Assembly (NCBI RefSeq): GCF_021390245.1
Contig: NZ_JAJUXH010000013.1
Location: forward strand, 179,026 to 243,025
Length of the DNA stretch: 64,000 bases
Direction: 5' to 3'
Source: Dyadobacter sp. CY323
Lineage (GTDB): Bacteria > Bacteroidota > Bacteroidia > Cytophagales > Spirosomataceae
Made by a program: the position numbers and the translations under genes. Shown one piece after another: positions 1 through 9,319 of this stretch (positions within the stretch are counted from its first letter, which is position 1; every line of letters begins with the position of its first letter). The notes below the pieces were generated by a model. That model was not told the origin of the DNA and made no database searches. It was given only the letters and a program-made list of their open reading frames with translations.

Positions 1-1904
1 GCCACCGGATGGTAATTGATGACACCGCTGCCACCGAAAATTTCAGCATCGGAATTGAATATCTCCTGCCAGTCTCCTTCCGAGATCACGCCTACGCGAT
101 ATCCGATCCGCGGAATGGGTGTCAGGTTCAGCACGACGATCAGGTTCAGTTCGGGATCCAGCGATTTTCTTGCGTAAACCAGTACCGAATTTTCACGGTC
201 CTGGGTATCGATCCATTCAAAACCATCATGCGAGAATGAAAAATCGAACATCGCCGGCTCGGTCCGATAAAGGTTGTTGAGTGCTTTTACGCATTCTTTC
301 AAGCCGATGTGTGCCGGTAATTTTAGCAAATGCCAGTCCAAACTTTGCTGGAAGTTCCACTCGGATGTCTGCCCGAATTCACCACCCATAAAAATCAGTT
401 TCGTCCCGGGATGCGTAAACATGTAGGCAAACATCACACGCAGGTTCGCAAACTTCTGCCAGGGATCGCCCGGCATTTTATTGATCAAAGACTTTTTGCC
501 ATAAACCACTTCATCGTGCGAAAGCGGCAGCATGAAGTTCTCCGAAAACGCATATACCAGACTGAAAGTCAGCTGATCCTGGTGCCATTTCCGAAATGCC
601 GCATCCAGCTGAAAATATTTCAGGGTATCGTTCATCCAACCCATCATCCATTTCATCCCAAAACCAAGTCCGCCCACGTACACCGGCCGCGACACGCCGG
701 GAAATGCAGTAGACTCCTCCGCAATGGTCTGAATATCAGGAAACGCCGTATACGCAGCTACATTCATTTCCCGCAAAAGGGAAATGGCTTCCAGATTTTC
801 TCTTCCCCCAAACTCGTTCGGTATCCATTCTCCGTGTTTTCTGGAATAATCCAGATACAACATCGACGCCACGGCATCTACCCGCAAACCATCCGTATGA
901 TAACGATCCAGCCAGAAAAGCGCATTGCTGATCAGGAATGAGCGGACCTCGTTTCTTCCATAATTAAAAATATAGCTTTTCCAGTCAGGATGGTAGCCTT
1001 TTCTCGGATCTGCGTGCTCATACAATGCAGTACCGTCAAACCGGAACAAACCATGAGCATCACCGGGGAAATGCGAAGGTACCCAGTCCATGTAAACGCC
1101 GATCCCGGCCTGATGAAGTTGGTCGATCAGGTACATCAATTCCTGCGGCGTGCCCATTCTCGATGCTACCGAAAAGTACCCGGTGATCTGATAACCCCAC
1201 GACGGCGCGTACGGATGTTCCATAATCGGCATGAGCTCCACGTGTGTAAAGCCCATTTCCTTTACATAAGGTACCAGCCCCACGGCTATTTCCTTATAAG
1301 TAAGATATCTTTCAGGATCAGAAGGGTCGCGTTGCCAGGAACCTAAATGCACCTCGTAGACCGAGACAGGCGCATTCAACTTGTTTTTTTCCTTACGCAG
1401 CTTCATCCATTCGGTATCCTCCCATTCGTACCAGGTATCCCAAACAATCGAAGCCGTTTTCGGAGCCAATTCGCACCATAATGCAAACGGGTCCGATTTT
1501 TCCATATGCTGGCCGTCCTGGGAAACAATGTAGTATTTATACACCTCACCGACACCCACATGAGGAATCCAGCCCTCCCAAATCCCCGAACTGTCCCAGC
1601 GCGATGCGAGCGGGTGACCATTCGGGTTCCAGCCATTAAAATTTCCCGTCACTGAGATGTAAGTTGCATTCGGTGCCCATACCGCAAAGTAGGTTCCCAC
1701 AACGCCTTTATAGTCCATCACATGAGAACCCATCTTCTCATAAAGCTTGTAATGCTTTCCCTGACGGAAGAGGTGTATATCAAAATCGGTAAAACGGCTA
1801 ACTGCTTCAACCGCATTCAATGTCTGATCCTCAACATTTTGCACTTCACCTTCAATCGGATCGCTCGCTGACTTCGAATTTTTCTTACCAGTTGACTTAG
1901 CCAT
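1..1904 (-). CDS. glgB: 1,4-alpha-glucan branching enzyme, 3' end outside window
   Basis: Glycogen branching enzyme: cuts alpha-1,4-glucan and rejoins the piece as an alpha-1,6 branch, in the cytoplasm. Read on the minus strand from the ATG at 1904, 634 codons are visible and the frame is still open at base 1, so only a short C-terminal stretch is missing. The N-terminus is a Lys/Ser-rich extension followed by a CBM48-like beta domain (VWAPNATYISVTGNFNGW). The GH13 catalytic residues are all present: nucleophile Asp in DGLRVDAVASM, acid/base Glu in AEESTAFPGV, and the His-Asp pair in LSHDEVVYG. The upstream 125 bases are AT-rich and would hold its promoter; no clear consensus was seen. No other glycogen gene is visible on this side. 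Confidence 0.95.
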   Translation of the reverse strand, partial: MAKSTGKKNSKSASDPIEGEVQNVEDQTLNAVEAVSRFTDFDIHLFRQGKHYKLYEKMGSHVMDYKGVVGTYFAVWAPNATYISVTGNFNGWNPNGHPLASRWDSSGIWEGWIPHVGVGEVYKYYIVSQDGQHMEKSDPFALWCELAPKTASIVWDTWYEWEDTEWMKLRKEKNKLNAPVSVYEVHLGSWQRDPSDPERYLTYKEIAVGLVPYVKEMGFTHVELMPIMEHPYAPSWGYQITGYFSVASRMGTPQELMYLIDQLHQAGIGVYMDWVPSHFPGDAHGLFRFDGTALYEHADPRKGYHPDWKSYIFNYGRNEVRSFLISNALFWLDRYHTDGLRVDAVASMLYLDYSRKHGEWIPNEFGGRENLEAISLLREMNVAAYTAFPDIQTIAEESTAFPGVSRPVYVGGLGFGMKWMMGWMNDTLKYFQLDAAFRKWHQDQLTFSLVYAFSENFMLPLSHDEVVYGKKSLINKMPGDPWQKFANLRVMFAYMFTHPGTKLIFMGGEFGQTSEWNFQQSLDWHLLKLPAHIGLKECVKALNNLYRTEPAMFDFSFSHDGFEWIDTQDRENSVLVYARKSLDPELNLIVVLNLTPIPRIGYRVGVISEGDWQEIFNSDAEIFGGSGVINYHPV

Positions 1905-2029
1905 TTGTTTTTTTGCAATTAATGTTAATCTGTATGAGGATGTAAGATTTATATTTTTATTAAACTATTTCTCAAAATGTATATATTTTTTTGAAGGTTT
2001 TCTCTATTTCAACACTCCAAAAAACCGGG

Positions 2030-3238
2030 CTACATTGCTCCCGCAGCCTTCTCAACCTGATCCAGAACACGCATGATATTGCCGCCCCAAATCTTCTCAA
2101 TGTCTTTTGCGGAATAACCTCTTTTTACTAATTCCTCCGTAATCCCGCCGATCTGGCTTACGTCCGTCAGGCCGATCACCTCACCTCCCCCATCCAGGTC
2201 CATTCCTATCCCTACATGATCCACGCTCGTCAGTTTGATCACGTGTTCAATGTGATTTACAGCATCCTGCAACGTCGGCATATCGGATTTATATTTTTCA
2301 TCAATCGCCTTCATTTCATCGCGTAACGCTTTTTTGTCGGCATCCGAAAGATCCGTCTGGCGGATTTTCAGGCGCAGTGCTTTTAATGACATTTCGTGCG
2401 GCTGAGATGGTTTTTTGACAAAACTCGGCACAAAGTTGATCTGGATCACTCCGCCATTTTTGGCGAGCGTTTTGATCATATCATCCGTCATATTCCGCGG
2501 CACATCGCAAAGTGCGCGGCATGATGAATGCGAGGCGATTACCGGCGCTTTTGTAAGCTTGATCACTTCGTAAAACGTCGAATCAGAAACGTGGGAAATA
2601 TCAACCATTACCCCCAGCCGGTTCATTTCCTTCACAACCTGCTCGCCAAATGCACTCAAACCATTGTGTTCCGGCCCGTCGCCATCCGTCGAGGAATCGC
2701 AGATATCGTTATTTAGTGAATGCGAAAGTGTCACATACCGAAGTCCCAGATCATAGAACATTTTGATATTGGAAATGTCTTTCCCGATAGGCCAGCCATT
2801 TTCCATACCAATGAACATGGCGCGTTTTCCTTCTTTTTGGAGCCGGTAAGCATCTTTTGAGGTCGTGGCAATGGCGCAGAGCTCAGGGTGCAGCTTTGCG
2901 GTTTCATGTATTTTATCAAAAATGGCGAGGGCATCCTTTTTCGCCGCTGCATTAGCTTCAACCGTCCGTTTACCCTGCCCCAGATACACCGCAAAGAACA
3001 TCCCGTCCATTCCGCCTTTCACCATCCTCGGAAAATCAATTTGCGACTGATCTTTCACAAAATCATGCTCAACGGCAATGTCGAATCCAGGCTTCATCAT
3101 ATTGATAGGCACATCCGCATGGGTATCAATTGTCAGCGCTTTTTCATGGATTTTAGCGGCTTTGGAAGACATCTTCGCCGGCGCATTTTGTCCGAGCGCG
3201 AATAGTGGCAATGATAATAGGAGTACAAGCTTTTTCAT
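2030..3238 (-). CDS. membrane dipeptidase (peptidase M19, renal dipeptidase family)
   Basis: A 402-residue zinc dipeptidase of family M19, expected to hydrolyse dipeptides in the periplasm. A signal peptide is seen at residues 1-16 (MKKLVLLLSLPLFALG). The metal ligands of the family can be matched: H40 and D42 in THADVP, Glu in GMENGW, His in DISHVSD and His in ASHSSCRAL, and the C-terminal Asp in GIGMDLDGGG. Length agrees with bacterial M19 enzymes. The gene stands alone on the minus strand, divergent from the acetolactate decarboxylase gene that begins 160 bases away. The family also includes enzymes acting on D-amino-acid and beta-lactam peptides, so the substrate is not certain. Confidence 0.93.
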   Translation of the reverse strand: MKKLVLLLSLPLFALGQNAPAKMSSKAAKIHEKALTIDTHADVPINMMKPGFDIAVEHDFVKDQSQIDFPRMVKGGMDGMFFAVYLGQGKRTVEANAAAKKDALAIFDKIHETAKLHPELCAIATTSKDAYRLQKEGKRAMFIGMENGWPIGKDISNIKMFYDLGLRYVTLSHSLNNDICDSSTDGDGPEHNGLSAFGEQVVKEMNRLGVMVDISHVSDSTFYEVIKLTKAPVIASHSSCRALCDVPRNMTDDMIKTLAKNGGVIQINFVPSFVKKPSQPHEMSLKALRLKIRQTDLSDADKKALRDEMKAIDEKYKSDMPTLQDAVNHIEHVIKLTSVDHVGIGMDLDGGGEVIGLTDVSQIGGITEELVKRGYSAKDIEKIWGGNIMRVLDQVEKAAGAM

Positions 3239-3364
3239 TCTTACAGATAAGTGTTAGGTCACAGGTACAAGGAGATTATATTTTTAAATTGGCCTTTTTT
3301 TTCTGGAATGTCAACTGCGGGGCGCCTTTCCTTTCTTTTCTCCTAAATATTAAGAACAATCGCC

Positions 3365-3372
3365 TACTTTTG
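3365..3372 (+). promoter_or_regulatory. possible Bacteroidota -7 element
   Basis: TACTTTTG matches the TAnnTTTG -7 consensus of Bacteroidota and lies 26 bases before the ATG of the acetolactate decarboxylase gene. No matching TTTG was found at the proper distance upstream, so this is only a half-supported promoter. Confidence 0.3.
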
Positions 3373-3398
3373 AGAATTCAGTTTAATCCCATTCTATA

Positions 3399-4223
3399 AT
3401 GCCTCCATTATTACTCCGAACAGTTCAATCTACTTCAAAACTCACGTTCCTGATCCTTTTCCTTGTCAGTTGCAGATCTGTTAAAAAGGATGCGGACCAA
3501 TCTGGAAATCCGCTCAAATCTCAGGATTTCATGTATCAATATTCGATCATCGATGCATTAATGGCGGGGGTTTTTGATGGAGATTTAACAATTGGCGAGC
3601 TTAAAAGAAAAGGAGATTTCGGTGTCGGGACTTTTAATAGAGTTGATGGTGAGCTAATTATGGATCAGGGACTCGTATATAAAGTACTTTACGACGGTTC
3701 GGTGAAAGAAGTAGCGGATTCAGACAGTACTTCGGCGGCATTCGTCAAGTTTTTTAAAGCCGACACGACGATAACAATGTCCGGTGCAGATCTTACATAT
3801 GAAAAAGTCCAGGAACACCTGGTTCATGTTCTTAATCCCAACGCGATTTATGCGCTGAGAATTTCGGGCGATTTTACAACAATGACAACACGTGCTGAAA
3901 AACCCGCAAAACCTCCCTACCAGACATTAAGTGAACATTTGAAGGTAAATCAGGTCGTTTTTAACCTGAAAAATACCAAAGGCATTTGTGATGGTTTTTT
4001 GCTCCCGCCATATCTGGCCAGAACAAATGTGCCGGGATTCCATTTGCATTATCTGGCGGATGACCACAAGTCCGGCGGCCATATTTTTGGCTTCACCACT
4101 GCTGCCGTGACCATTGAAATTGATTACGCCAAAGGTTTTGTGATTGAAAACAATACCAACGAGGAATTCCAAAAAGTGAATTTAAAACCAGACCGCGGCG
4201 AAGAATTGAAGAAAATAGAGTAG
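3399..4223 (+). CDS. alsD: acetolactate decarboxylase, exported lipoprotein form
   Basis: Family member of alpha-acetolactate decarboxylase, which converts 2-acetolactate to acetoin. The zinc site is intact: HxH followed by a third His eleven residues later in FHLHYLADDHKSGGH, the Glu of VDGELI, the Arg of YALRISGDF and a late Glu in NEEFQKVN. The 274-residue protein begins with a hydrophobic stretch ending in LVSC at Cys25, a lipobox, so it should be an outer- or inner-membrane lipoprotein. Export is unusual but known for some members of this family (for example the Brevibacillus enzyme). No acetolactate synthase is adjacent, so the substrate supply is unclear. The following hydrolase gene is in the same direction, 39 bases downstream. 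Confidence 0.9.
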   Translation: MPPLLLRTVQSTSKLTFLILFLVSCRSVKKDADQSGNPLKSQDFMYQYSIIDALMAGVFDGDLTIGELKRKGDFGVGTFNRVDGELIMDQGLVYKVLYDGSVKEVADSDSTSAAFVKFFKADTTITMSGADLTYEKVQEHLVHVLNPNAIYALRISGDFTTMTTRAEKPAKPPYQTLSEHLKVNQVVFNLKNTKGICDGFLLPPYLARTNVPGFHLHYLADDHKSGGHIFGFTTAAVTIEIDYAKGFVIENNTNEEFQKVNLKPDRGEELKKIE

Positions 4224-4233
4224 CGGGTTTGCT

Positions 4234-4241
4234 ATATTTGA
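4234..4241 (+). promoter_or_regulatory. possible -7 element before the hydrolase gene
   Basis: TATATTTG fits TAnnTTTG exactly and ends 21 bases before the chosen ATG at 4263. A TTG lies 24 bases upstream, longer than the usual spacing, so the call is tentative; it would give the hydrolase its own promoter. Confidence 0.33.
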
Positions 4242-4262
4242 GATTGTTTGCGCATTAAATCA

Positions 4263-5273
4263 ATGAAAACTCTGTCTCATCTTCTGATTTTACTGGTCTG
4301 TCTCCAAAATCACACGTTTGGCCAGGTGACTTATTTCGCCGACATTCTGGGAAAGGGTTTCAAACAAGCAACCATCGTGCAGCAGCCGGATTACGAGGGA
4401 AGCGTCACCTGCACGATTATCCGAAAACAAACACCTGAAAAAAGCGACAAAGCCGTATTGTATGTTCACGGATTTAACGACTACTTTTTTCAGGAAGAAA
4501 TGGCCGAACGGTTCATAAAAGAAGGCTACAATTTCTACGCGATCGATCTCAGAAAGTACGGCAGATCATGGCTGTCCAGCCAGAAGATCAACAATGTGAG
4601 AGACTTATCGGAATACTATCCCGACCTGGATACGGCACTCGCCCTCATAAAAAGTGAAGGTTCTGACAAGGTTTTGCTGAGCGGACATTCGCTCGGCGGA
4701 CTGATTGTTTCGCTTTATGCAGATGCACGCGGTGGAAAGGAGTTGTTTGATGCCGTGTTGCTCAATAGCCCATTGTTTTCATTAAACATCAAATCCGGCC
4801 TTAAAAAAACAGCATTGCCGCTGATCGTTAAACGCGCCGAAAAGCATCCCGATACGAGCATTGACCTGGGTCTGAATCCGCTTTATGGCGAAAGTTTGCA
4901 CAAAGATGCGCATGGTGAATGGGCGTACAGTCTGGGTTACAAACCACACATTGCGCCGCCGGTCAACTATGGCTGGGTGCGGGCGGTAACGCTGGCTCAG
5001 GAAAAGGTCACGCAGGGTTTGCAGATCAACAAACCGGTATTGGTACTTCACGCCGCCAAATCGATCGAGGAAAAGAAATGGAGCGACATCATGTTCACTG
5101 GCGACGCGATTCTGGACGTAGCGGCAGTCGACACACAAGCCAGGAATATTATCGGTCAATATAGCATTCAGGCAGTGCAAGGCGGAATGCATGATCTGAT
5201 TCTTTCCAAAAAGCCGGTCCGGGATGACGTTTATTCGACGATTTTCAATTGGGCGAAAAGGACGGTCAGATAA
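4263..5273 (+). CDS. exported alpha/beta hydrolase (monoacylglycerol-lipase-like)
   Basis: Serine hydrolase of the alpha/beta fold, in the subgroup of lysophospholipases and serine aminopeptidases S33. The nucleophile elbow GHSLGG is about residue 143, an early VLYVHGFNDYF gives the oxyanion loop, and the final GGMHDLILS supplies the catalytic His. An in-frame TTG lies at 4248, but the ATG at 4263 gives a clean signal peptide (MKTLSHLLILLVCLQNHTFG), so it was chosen: 336 residues. It follows the acetolactate decarboxylase gene in the same direction. Substrate cannot be told; an ester or lipid is most likely. Confidence 0.88.
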   Translation: MKTLSHLLILLVCLQNHTFGQVTYFADILGKGFKQATIVQQPDYEGSVTCTIIRKQTPEKSDKAVLYVHGFNDYFFQEEMAERFIKEGYNFYAIDLRKYGRSWLSSQKINNVRDLSEYYPDLDTALALIKSEGSDKVLLSGHSLGGLIVSLYADARGGKELFDAVLLNSPLFSLNIKSGLKKTALPLIVKRAEKHPDTSIDLGLNPLYGESLHKDAHGEWAYSLGYKPHIAPPVNYGWVRAVTLAQEKVTQGLQINKPVLVLHAAKSIEEKKWSDIMFTGDAILDVAAVDTQARNIIGQYSIQAVQGGMHDLILSKKPVRDDVYSTIFNWAKRTVR

Positions 5274-5321
5274 GTGGTCGCGAAGGCCCCCGAGTTGGCA
5301 AGAAGGTCACCTTCATGCCAA
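5274..5321 (+). repeat. REP-like palindromes, upstream side of RAYT gene
   Basis: Two abutting elements sit between the hydrolase stop codon and the transposase. The first, 5274-5299, starts GTGG followed by TCGCGAAGGCCCCC and is a degenerate copy of the element on the far side of the transposase. The second, 5295-5321, is a nearly perfect 27-base palindrome with arms TTGGCA-GAAGGT and ACCTTC-TGCCAA. GTGG (or GTAG) followed by an imperfect palindrome is the layout of REP sequences recognised by RAYT proteins. Confidence 0.7.
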
Positions 5322-5423
5322 ATATGGTAAGGCCTCCGGCCGATGAATACCCAGCCAGAAAAAAAACCAACGAACCCCGTTACTTTCCGGACACTCTTCC
5401 GTCAAAAGAAGAAACACTATCCC

Positions 5424-5951
5424 ATGTCAGAAAAGTACAAATTCCACAAACACGGCCTCTTCTTCGTTACCATGACAGTCGTAGGCTGGATTGACGTTTT
5501 CACAAGAAAAAAATACGCCGACGAAATCATCAAAAACCTCAATTACTGCATTGACAACAAGGGACTTGAAGTTTACCATTTCTGCATTATGTCAAATCAT
5601 ATCCATTTGATTTGCTCCGCGGAAGATGGAGAAGTAGGAAGGATTATCAGGGATTTCAAAAGTTTTACCACCAAAGAGATTATCAGACAAATTGCCGAAA
5701 ATCCTTATGAAAGTAGGAAGGAGTGGATGTTATATATGTTCCGGTATTTTGCAAAAGGATCGAGTCCGAAATGTGAATTCCAGTTCTGGCAACATACTAA
5801 TCATCCGGTTTGGCTGGAGTCAAATCGTTTTATGCTGCAAAAGACCAGATATATTTTGAACAATCCGGTGAAGGCGGGTATTGTGAGCGAGCCGGAGCAT
5901 TACATATACAGTAGTGCTAATCCGAAGACAGAATTGAAATTGTCATTTTGA
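5424..5951 (+). CDS. REP-associated tyrosine transposase (RAYT, Y1_Tnp family)
   Basis: Single-domain HUH nuclease related to IS200/IS605 transposases. The metal-binding HUH motif is seen in MSNHIHLICS, and the catalytic-Tyr helix is recognisable as YILNNPVKAGIV, the signature of RAYT proteins. From the ATG at 5424 the protein has 175 residues, a normal size; an in-frame ATG at 5343 would add 27 residues that resemble nothing and overlap the spacer, so it was not used. REP-like palindromes beginning GTGG lie on both sides (5274-5321 and 5955-5980), which suggests a domesticated or still active REP-spreading unit. It is inserted between a hydrolase gene and a glycosidase gene. Confidence 0.9.
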   Translation: MSEKYKFHKHGLFFVTMTVVGWIDVFTRKKYADEIIKNLNYCIDNKGLEVYHFCIMSNHIHLICSAEDGEVGRIIRDFKSFTTKEIIRQIAENPYESRKEWMLYMFRYFAKGSSPKCEFQFWQHTNHPVWLESNRFMLQKTRYILNNPVKAGIVSEPEHYIYSSANPKTELKLSF

Positions 5952-5954
5952 AGT

Positions 5955-5980
5955 GTGGGCGCGAAGGTCCCCTTCGTGCC
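5955..5980 (+). repeat. REP-like palindrome, downstream side of RAYT gene
   Basis: GTGG followed by an imperfect palindrome with arms GCGCGAAGG and CCTTCGTGC around a short loop. It starts three bases after the transposase stop codon and matches the first upstream copy at 5274 in the GTGG head and the CGCGAAGG arm. It ends five bases before the stop of the convergent GH127 gene, so it may also act as a transcription end point. Confidence 0.68.
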
Positions 5981-5985
5981 GATTA

Positions 5986-8034
5986 TTATTTCACAACCGG
6001 AAACGCCACAATCCGCACTTTCGTAAACCCATAAGGAACCAACGTGATCTTCTCCACCGTCGGACTCACTTCCCCTTTATAAATCCCTTCCCGATCCGTC
6101 ACCGGCTGCCTGGCCACACCATCCACAACCTTCCAATTCGGTATTTTCTTGGCAGAAGCGGTAATTTCAATCGGCGCGTGGGCCAGGTTCCAGACGAAAT
6201 TTTCTGAAACCGGCTTCACTACATTCACCTTCAAGTGAGTTGTTGGTTCTTTGATAATGTCCTGTAAAAGCCCATAATTCCAGTCCGATTTTGGAAATAC
6301 ATTAAAATATTCACCTTCCTCCTTTTGCGTTTCCTTTTCCCATTTTTCTTCCAATTTCAATGCATACACCAGCGGTCCACGTTCGATAGATCTTGAATTT
6401 TTGCCCCAATTGGAAGTCGAAACTTCCATGGGCAAATGCAGATCCAGCTTATCGCCACTTTTCCAAACTCTCTGAATGGTGATGACCTGACCGCCTTTTT
6501 CTCTCTGCAACTCCTTTCCATTTAACGAAACAACCGCCTCTTTGCACCATGACGGAATTCTCAGCTGCAATGGAAATGACACATCTTTCCCAGCATGAAG
6601 CTCAAAATGGATCTGATCTTCAAACGGATAGTTTGTTTTTTCATTAATCGTCACCTCCGTCCCGGCCGCTCCAACCTTCGCCTTAATCTCATTCGGACTA
6701 TATTCCAGAGCTGCTAAACCTTTGTCCGGAGTGCCATACCACAAATGGCTCGCGAACTTCGTCCAACTCTGGTGCATATTCGCCAGGCAGCACGTGTACC
6801 CACTTCGCATCCCGAGCACATTGTTCATTTCCCGGTCAAATGGCAGTGAAAAATCAAAAACGCCCCGACTAATCTGCACCTGATTGGCAATTTGAAAATA
6901 TTGTTTTGCATTGTAATCGTCCGTCGTCTGAGTTGGTAATGCATTGAAGGTCATTCGTTCCAGCGCATCCATATAATATGTATCCCCGGTAATGGCGATG
7001 ATTTCTTCCAGCGAATACATCGCCTCAGCAATCGCGCAGAGTTCCACACCCTGCGTCGGTGCGTTACCATGCAAATCCTCATCGCCCGAGAAAATCCCCA
7101 TTGGCAAACCATGCAAATTCATCAGGTCGGTGAATCCTGTTTTGAGGTATTTCAGATACTTTTCATCCTTCGTTCGCTGGTAATTTACCGCCGGAGATTT
7201 GAGCGCCATCCCAACGTTTACAGCATGACGTTGCATCCAATTTTCCTTATTTTGCTGGGCAGCTGCATTCATTACCCAATCCCGGTTTCCAAGCAAATTG
7301 CTCCACGGAAATGCCTGAGATTCAATTTGCGAGGCTAGTTCCAAAAGTGATTTATCCTTTGTAATTCCATAAAGCCACTGCGCCATCATGACATTATCCG
7401 CACCCCGGGACTGTGCCCATTCCGTCCATTTTCCGAGCGGACAATTTTTCAATGCAGCAGATTGATATTTAAAATATTTCGTCATAAACGGAACAACCCG
7501 CTTGTCATTCGTCGCCTGGTAATATTGCTGTATCACTTTGAGCATCACCATTTTCGGCCACCAGTCTTCGCCCGAGGCACAATTATCGGGAGTGATCTGA
7601 ATGTTTTTCTCGCGCTCGTCTTTGGTAATCGGCCCAAAATAGCCGGACGGACGCTGGTGGTCGATCGTCCAGTTAATGTATTTCAAAACCTTATCCTTCA
7701 TTTCCTGATCATCCAGCAAATACGCCAGCGGAACCGCGCCATCGAGCCAGTATGGCGTTTCCTCCCAGCCATCACCTTTCCCACCCAGCCAACCGTTATC
7801 ATTTTTCACTTTCGCATAAACCTCATCCAAATGCCCCGTAGTACCATTTTTCATGATCACCAGCTGATCCCGCAGCCAGCCTTTTGGAGTAATGGAGCCC
7901 AGTGGAATCAAATAGTAAGGTTGTTCCGCCTTGGCTTGCGCCGGAGCTTTTTGGCCAAATGAAAAACCGCAAAACACACTTAACAAAACAATCAGTGAAG
8001 CAAGATTTTTGGTCAAATTGGGTTGGCTATGCAT
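5986..8034 (-). CDS. GH127-type beta-L-arabinofuranosidase (DUF1680)
   Basis: A 682-residue secreted glycosidase with a signal peptide ending near residue 27 (FCGFSFGQ). The GH127 zinc-thiolate site can be read: Glu and Cys in GVELCAIAE, and the adjacent Cys pair in YTCCLANMHQSW; in the characterised Bifidobacterium enzyme these correspond to Glu338, Cys340, Cys417 and Cys418. The middle part is the (alpha/alpha)6 barrel and the C-terminal third is beta-rich. Related GH146 enzymes share these residues, so arabinofuranose linkage specificity is inferred from family only. It lies alone, convergent with the transposase and divergent from the beta-lactamase-like gene; no SusCD pair is nearby. Confidence 0.88.
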   Translation of the reverse strand: MHSQPNLTKNLASLIVLLSVFCGFSFGQKAPAQAKAEQPYYLIPLGSITPKGWLRDQLVIMKNGTTGHLDEVYAKVKNDNGWLGGKGDGWEETPYWLDGAVPLAYLLDDQEMKDKVLKYINWTIDHQRPSGYFGPITKDEREKNIQITPDNCASGEDWWPKMVMLKVIQQYYQATNDKRVVPFMTKYFKYQSAALKNCPLGKWTEWAQSRGADNVMMAQWLYGITKDKSLLELASQIESQAFPWSNLLGNRDWVMNAAAQQNKENWMQRHAVNVGMALKSPAVNYQRTKDEKYLKYLKTGFTDLMNLHGLPMGIFSGDEDLHGNAPTQGVELCAIAEAMYSLEEIIAITGDTYYMDALERMTFNALPTQTTDDYNAKQYFQIANQVQISRGVFDFSLPFDREMNNVLGMRSGYTCCLANMHQSWTKFASHLWYGTPDKGLAALEYSPNEIKAKVGAAGTEVTINEKTNYPFEDQIHFELHAGKDVSFPLQLRIPSWCKEAVVSLNGKELQREKGGQVITIQRVWKSGDKLDLHLPMEVSTSNWGKNSRSIERGPLVYALKLEEKWEKETQKEEGEYFNVFPKSDWNYGLLQDIIKEPTTHLKVNVVKPVSENFVWNLAHAPIEITASAKKIPNWKVVDGVARQPVTDREGIYKGEVSPTVEKITLVPYGFTKVRIVAFPVVK

Positions 8035-8153
8035 GATTATCTGTATTAATCTTTGTCGTTTTCGTAGTAATCTCTATCAAAAAAAGAAAGATTTTTAACA
8101 ACTTTTTTTACTTGAAGCCATAATGGTTAGATTCATCGACAAAACCTGACCCA

Positions 8154-9287
8154 ATGATCCTAAAAACTCCAAAAAGCGCCTTTTTCTACCTGTGTGTGCT
8201 AATTTGTTCATCACTAATGGCTTCCTGCCGAAATGCTAAAATGTCAAAACCAAACCTGGAAGAAAGTCTGGACGCCGTTTTCAAATCCGTTCCCGATTAT
8301 AGCGGCGTGTTGCTGGTTGCCGACAAAGGTGTGCCGGTTTATCATAAAGCGTTCGGATACAAGAACTTCGAGACAAAAGAGCCGCTCGCGACCACAAACA
8401 TTTTTGAGGTGGCTTCCGTCTCCAAACAGTTCACGGCAATGACAATCATGCTATTATTTGAAGAAGGGAAACTGGCATTCGACGATTCGCTCAACAAATA
8501 CATTCCCGACCTGCCCTACCCTGGCATCACAATCCGGCATTTGCTTAATCACACATCCGGTTTGCCTAATTATCAGGAAGTAATGGACAAATATTGGGAC
8601 AAATCAAAAGTAGCTGGCAATGCAGATAACGTCGCTTATTTGATCCAGTATCATCCCGAGGCAAGATTTACGCCTGGCGCAAAATATGAGTACAGCAATA
8701 CAGGTTACATGTTGCTGGCAAGCATTTTCGAGAAGGTTTCTGGAGAAGATTTTATCGATTTCTGCCGGAAACGATTTTTCATTCCAAATCAAATGACAAA
8801 AACAGATATCCGGACATTGGAAGAAAAGAAAAACCTGAAAGATCTGGCGCTGGGACACATTTTTGTAAAAGAAAAGCAACGCTACATTCCGGCAGATTCG
8901 TTTCCGCAGTTCAATTACGCGATCTGGCTCGGTAATCGAAAAGGTCCCGGCCGCGTCAGTTCCACTTCCGGCGATCTCCTCAAATGGGACCGCATCTTAT
9001 ACAATGGCAAACTGGTGAAAAACGAAACTTTGCAGCAGGCATTTTCCCCCGCCAAACTCAACGACGGATCATTATCACAATACGGTTTTGGCTGGCAACT
9101 GCAGCAAAATGAAAAGCTTGGAAAGGTCGTCCGTCACAGCGGCGACAACCCCGGTTACCGCACGCATTTTATCAGATATATTGATGCGGATAAGACGGTG
9201 ATCTTGTTTTGTAATAATGACCACGAGAAGTTGAAGGAAGTTGTGGTGCAGGTTGAGGGTGTTGTGACGGGGTATTTTGGGAAGTGA
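8154..9287 (+). CDS. class C beta-lactamase-fold serine hydrolase, lipoprotein
   Basis: Serine hydrolase of the beta-lactamase / D-alanyl-D-alanine carboxypeptidase fold (377 residues). The catalytic set is complete: SxxK as S88-V-S-K91, YxN as YSN in EYSNTGYM, and HSG in VVRHSGDNPGYR replacing KTG. A hydrophobic N-terminus ends in LMASC at Cys25, so it is likely a lipoprotein. HTSGLPNY is the conserved loop of esterase-like members. The HSG box and the lipoprotein form argue for an esterase or peptidase rather than a resistance enzyme. It has no operon partner. Confidence 0.9.
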   Translation: MILKTPKSAFFYLCVLICSSLMASCRNAKMSKPNLEESLDAVFKSVPDYSGVLLVADKGVPVYHKAFGYKNFETKEPLATTNIFEVASVSKQFTAMTIMLLFEEGKLAFDDSLNKYIPDLPYPGITIRHLLNHTSGLPNYQEVMDKYWDKSKVAGNADNVAYLIQYHPEARFTPGAKYEYSNTGYMLLASIFEKVSGEDFIDFCRKRFFIPNQMTKTDIRTLEEKKNLKDLALGHIFVKEKQRYIPADSFPQFNYAIWLGNRKGPGRVSSTSGDLLKWDRILYNGKLVKNETLQQAFSPAKLNDGSLSQYGFGWQLQQNEKLGKVVRHSGDNPGYRTHFIRYIDADKTVILFCNNDHEKLKEVVVQVEGVVTGYFGK

Positions 9288-9319
9288 ATTAGTTGCCGGA
9301 AACGGAGAATTTTAAAAAT

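Noticed and set aside
8154..9287. Antibiotic-resistance beta-lactamase
   Set aside because: HSG box, lipoprotein signal and esterase-like loop point to a different serine hydrolase.
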